DNA of 24,893 nt from an uncultured Alphaproteobacteria bacterium (GTDB lineage Bacteria; Pseudomonadota; Alphaproteobacteria; Minwuiales; Minwuiaceae). The stretch spans positions 1-24,893 of the forward strand of contig CAJYBQ010000003.1 of assembly GCA_913064755.1 (NCBI GenBank), in the 5' to 3' direction. Shown one piece after another: positions 23,628 to 24,893 of the stretch. The stretch's first letter is position 1. The number at the start of each line of letters is the position of its first letter. The position numbers and the translations under genes were made by a program. The notes under the pieces were generated by a model, which searched no databases, was not told where the DNA came from, and saw only the letters and a list, made by a program, of their open reading frames with translations.

Positions 23628-24397
23628 AGGTCGCGGTGTTCCAGTGCGACCTGGCGGGCCGGTCGACCACGGCGCGGCTGCAGCGCCTGCACGAAGTGGC
23701 CGCAGGCACCGACGCGGACCTGCTGCTCTGTCCCGAACTCTTCATGTCCGGCTATCACATCGGCGATGCCGCGCTGGCCATGGCGGAAGCGGTCGATGGC
23801 GCATTCGCAGGGGAGGTGGCGAAGATCGCCCGCACCACCGCCACCGCCATCATCTACGGCTACCCGGAACGGGCAAGTGACACCGTCTACAATGCCGCGC
23901 TCTGCATCGGTCCCGACGGCCACCGCCTCGCCAATCACCGCAAGCTGGTGATACCACCCGGTCCGGAGATCGGTCGGTTCGGCCCCGGTGATGGCCTGAC
24001 ACTGTTCGACCATGCCGGCATGCGCTGCGCGATCCTGATCTGCTACGACGCCGAATTCCCGGAAACAGTTCGCGCCGCCGCGCAGGCAGGCGCGCAGTTG
24101 ATCCTGGTCCCCACGGCGCTGGCAGCGGAATGGTCCGTGGTGGCGGAGCGGGTCATCCCGGCCCGTGCCTTCGAGAATGGCGTGCACATTGCCTATGCCA
24201 ATCATGCCGGAGCCGAGAACGGTCTCGATTATGCCGGATCAAGCGTCATTCTGGACCCGAAAGGGGCCGATCAGGCCCGCGCAGGCGCAGGAGAGGCGGT
24301 TATCAGCGGAATCGTGGCAGCCGAGAATGTCACCGGGGCGCAGGCCCGGCTGCCCTATCTGCGTGATCTCGATCGCCTGCGGCACAAGCTGACATAG
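23624..24397 (+). CDS. Carbon-nitrogen hydrolase (nitrilase superfamily amidase)
   Basis: 257 residues. The Glu-Lys-Cys triad is E38 (CPELFMSGY), K107 (NHRKLVIPP) and C140 (ILICYDAEFPE). Members hydrolyse amides, nitriles or N-carbamoyl compounds. The length and PELF-SGY pattern resemble (R)-amidase and N-carbamoyl-type branches more than true nitrilases. The start overlaps the stop of the isomerase-like gene, giving tight coupling. Next to hyuAB, hydrolysis of an N-carbamoyl or monoamide product is a natural guess, not a proof. It ends 21 bases before the convergent TPR fragment. Confidence 0.92.
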   Translation: MKVAVFQCDLAGRSTTARLQRLHEVAAGTDADLLLCPELFMSGYHIGDAALAMAEAVDGAFAGEVAKIARTTATAIIYGYPERASDTVYNAALCIGPDGHRLANHRKLVIPPGPEIGRFGPGDGLTLFDHAGMRCAILICYDAEFPETVRAAAQAGAQLILVPTALAAEWSVVAERVIPARAFENGVHIAYANHAGAENGLDYAGSSVILDPKGADQARAGAGEAVISGIVAAENVTGAQARLPYLRDLDRLRHKLT

Positions 24398-24418
24398 CCG
24401 ATCGGGCACACCGGCACC

Positions 24419-24664
24419 CTATTGCTGCAGCAATTGCTCGGCGCGTTCGAAACGTTCGGTCTCGATCAGCATGGCGACATAATCGGCCAGCAGCGCGCGG
24501 TCCGTCGGGCGTTCCGTCACCAGTTCCTCGTAGACCGCTATCGCTTCCTCGTGTTGGCCGATGGCACTCAGGGCCGTCGCCTGCATCCGACGGCTCTCGA
24601 AATCATCTGCCTTGTTGTTCCTGAACCGCTTCAGCATTTCGCGATAGGCGGCGCGGCCTTCCTG
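24419..24664 (-). CDS. TPR protein, C-terminal fragment
   Basis: About 81 codons. Tetratricopeptide helices are visible: GRAAYREMLKRF, then a repeat with ALSAIGQHEEAIAVYEEL, then LLADYVAMLIETERFERAEQ to the stop. An ATG at 24637 has no ribosome site, and sensible TPR sequence continues upstream of it (QEGRAAYRE) as far as about 24664, where it meets the suspected join. So this is the tail of a longer protein whose start is lost. The parent protein cannot be named. A 14-base palindrome (24421-24434) covers its last codons. Confidence 0.65.
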   Translation of the reverse strand, partial: QEGRAAYREMLKRFRNNKADDFESRRMQATALSAIGQHEEAIAVYEELVTERPTDRALLADYVAMLIETERFERAEQLLQQ

Positions 24665-24893
24665 GGGCCCCCGAACCGCGCCCCCCCGCCCGTGACGCAG
24701 GCGATCGCACCGGTCTTCTGAGCAGCGGCGGTGATGCCCCGCATCGCGCGGTCCGCCAGACCGTTGAGGCGGGCCACGGCCGCCCCGTCGAACTTCTCCA
24801 TCGCGGCAAGCCCCGCGGCGGTGCTGATCGGATTCGCCGAGAACGTGCCCGCGGGCGGGAAGAGCAGGCGGTCGGCCTGGGGGGTCATGACGG
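24631..24893 (-). CDS. Glutamate-1-semialdehyde aminomutase-like class III aminotransferase fragment
   Basis: The frame enters at the right edge (upstream part outside the window) and reads LLFPPAGTFSANPISTAAGL, AAMEKFDGAAVARLNGLADR and AIACVTGGGARF. GTFSANP about 15 residues in is the segment just after the PLP-lysine region of HemL-like enzymes. The lysine itself is off the window. After VTGGG the codons become G-rich and fit the family poorly, then stop at 24631. About 70-90 expected C-terminal residues are missing. The true end of homology is near 24665. Many HemL-like enzymes next to catabolic genes are not the haem-pathway enzyme, so no symbol is given. Confidence 0.7.
   Translation of the reverse strand, partial: VMTPQADRLLFPPAGTFSANPISTAAGLAAMEKFDGAAVARLNGLADRAMRGITAAAQKTGAIACVTGGGARFGGPRKAAPPIAKC
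24655..24700. other. Second suspected assembly join
   Basis: The aminotransferase frame and the TPR frame run on the same strand but in different phases, and both lose their expected partner here. The stretch contains a run of seven C at 24681-24687 and other G/C runs, as at the 17.1-kb join. The segment around 24645-24664 makes sense in both frames (KAAPP in one, EGRAA in the other), so a short chance overlap may have served to join two contig ends. Confidence 0.55.

Noticed and set aside
24421..24434. Perfect 14-base palindrome ATTGCTGCAGCAAT
   Set aside because: It encodes the Leu-Leu-Gln-Gln end of the TPR fragment. A chance product of repeated Gln/Leu codons is enough, and no second copy was noticed.
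1..24893. CRISPR arrays, IS elements, phage or toxin-antitoxin genes
   Set aside because: None seen on reading: no spaced repeats, transposase motifs, terminal repeats or small coupled toxin/antitoxin frames.

Overview
The window reads as one GC-rich alphaproteobacterial chromosome segment, probably Rhodospirillales-like. The basis is high-GC codon use, an IDH1-type NADP isocitrate dehydrogenase, a heterotetrameric-type sarcosine oxidase delta/alpha pair, and an acetolactate synthase with an alphaproteobacterial look. I see no rRNA, tRNA, CRISPR array, insertion sequence or phage gene. Most of the window is ordinary metabolism and transport.

Left part (1-4.4 kb): on the minus strand, tRNA dimethylallyltransferase (miaA) is followed by the acetolactate synthase large subunit, which runs off the left edge. 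A sigma70-like promoter overlaps the 3' end of miaA and opens a leader of about 220 nt. Divergent from miaA, phosphoserine phosphatase (serB) is translationally coupled to a crotonase-family gene that ends at a hairpin terminator. At 4.55-9.98 kb lies a complete five-gene Dpp/Opp-type ABC importer: binding protein, two permeases and two ATPases.

Middle part (10-15.9 kb): a DOPA-dioxygenase-family protein faces a minus-strand run of a LysM/Ig-like protein, an SDR and CsaA. Next come a small secreted protein and a LOG-family phosphoribohydrolase whose start codons overlap head to head. Then comes icd, with a recognisable promoter and a strong terminator.

Right part (16-24.9 kb): sarcosine oxidase delta and alpha genes start normally, but alpha decays into GC noise near 17.1 kb and meets the equally decayed 5' part of an MFS gene on the other strand. 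I read this as an assembly join, not biology. From the MFS 5' end rightwards there is a coherent catabolic cluster: ATP-dependent hydantoinase/oxoprolinase subunits hyuA and hyuB, a metal-ligand-less M24 creatinase-like hydrolase, a maleate-isomerase/arylmalonate-decarboxylase-like enzyme with both cysteines, and a nitrilase-superfamily amidase. Together they could import and open a cyclic amide, imide or ureide and hydrolyse the product. The substrate cannot be told from sequence. This cluster is the best candidate for an undescribed pathway. A second suspected join near 24.66 kb fuses a TPR-protein tail to a glutamate-1-semialdehyde-aminomutase-like fragment at the right edge.

All homology statements come from recognising motifs by eye; no database search was run.
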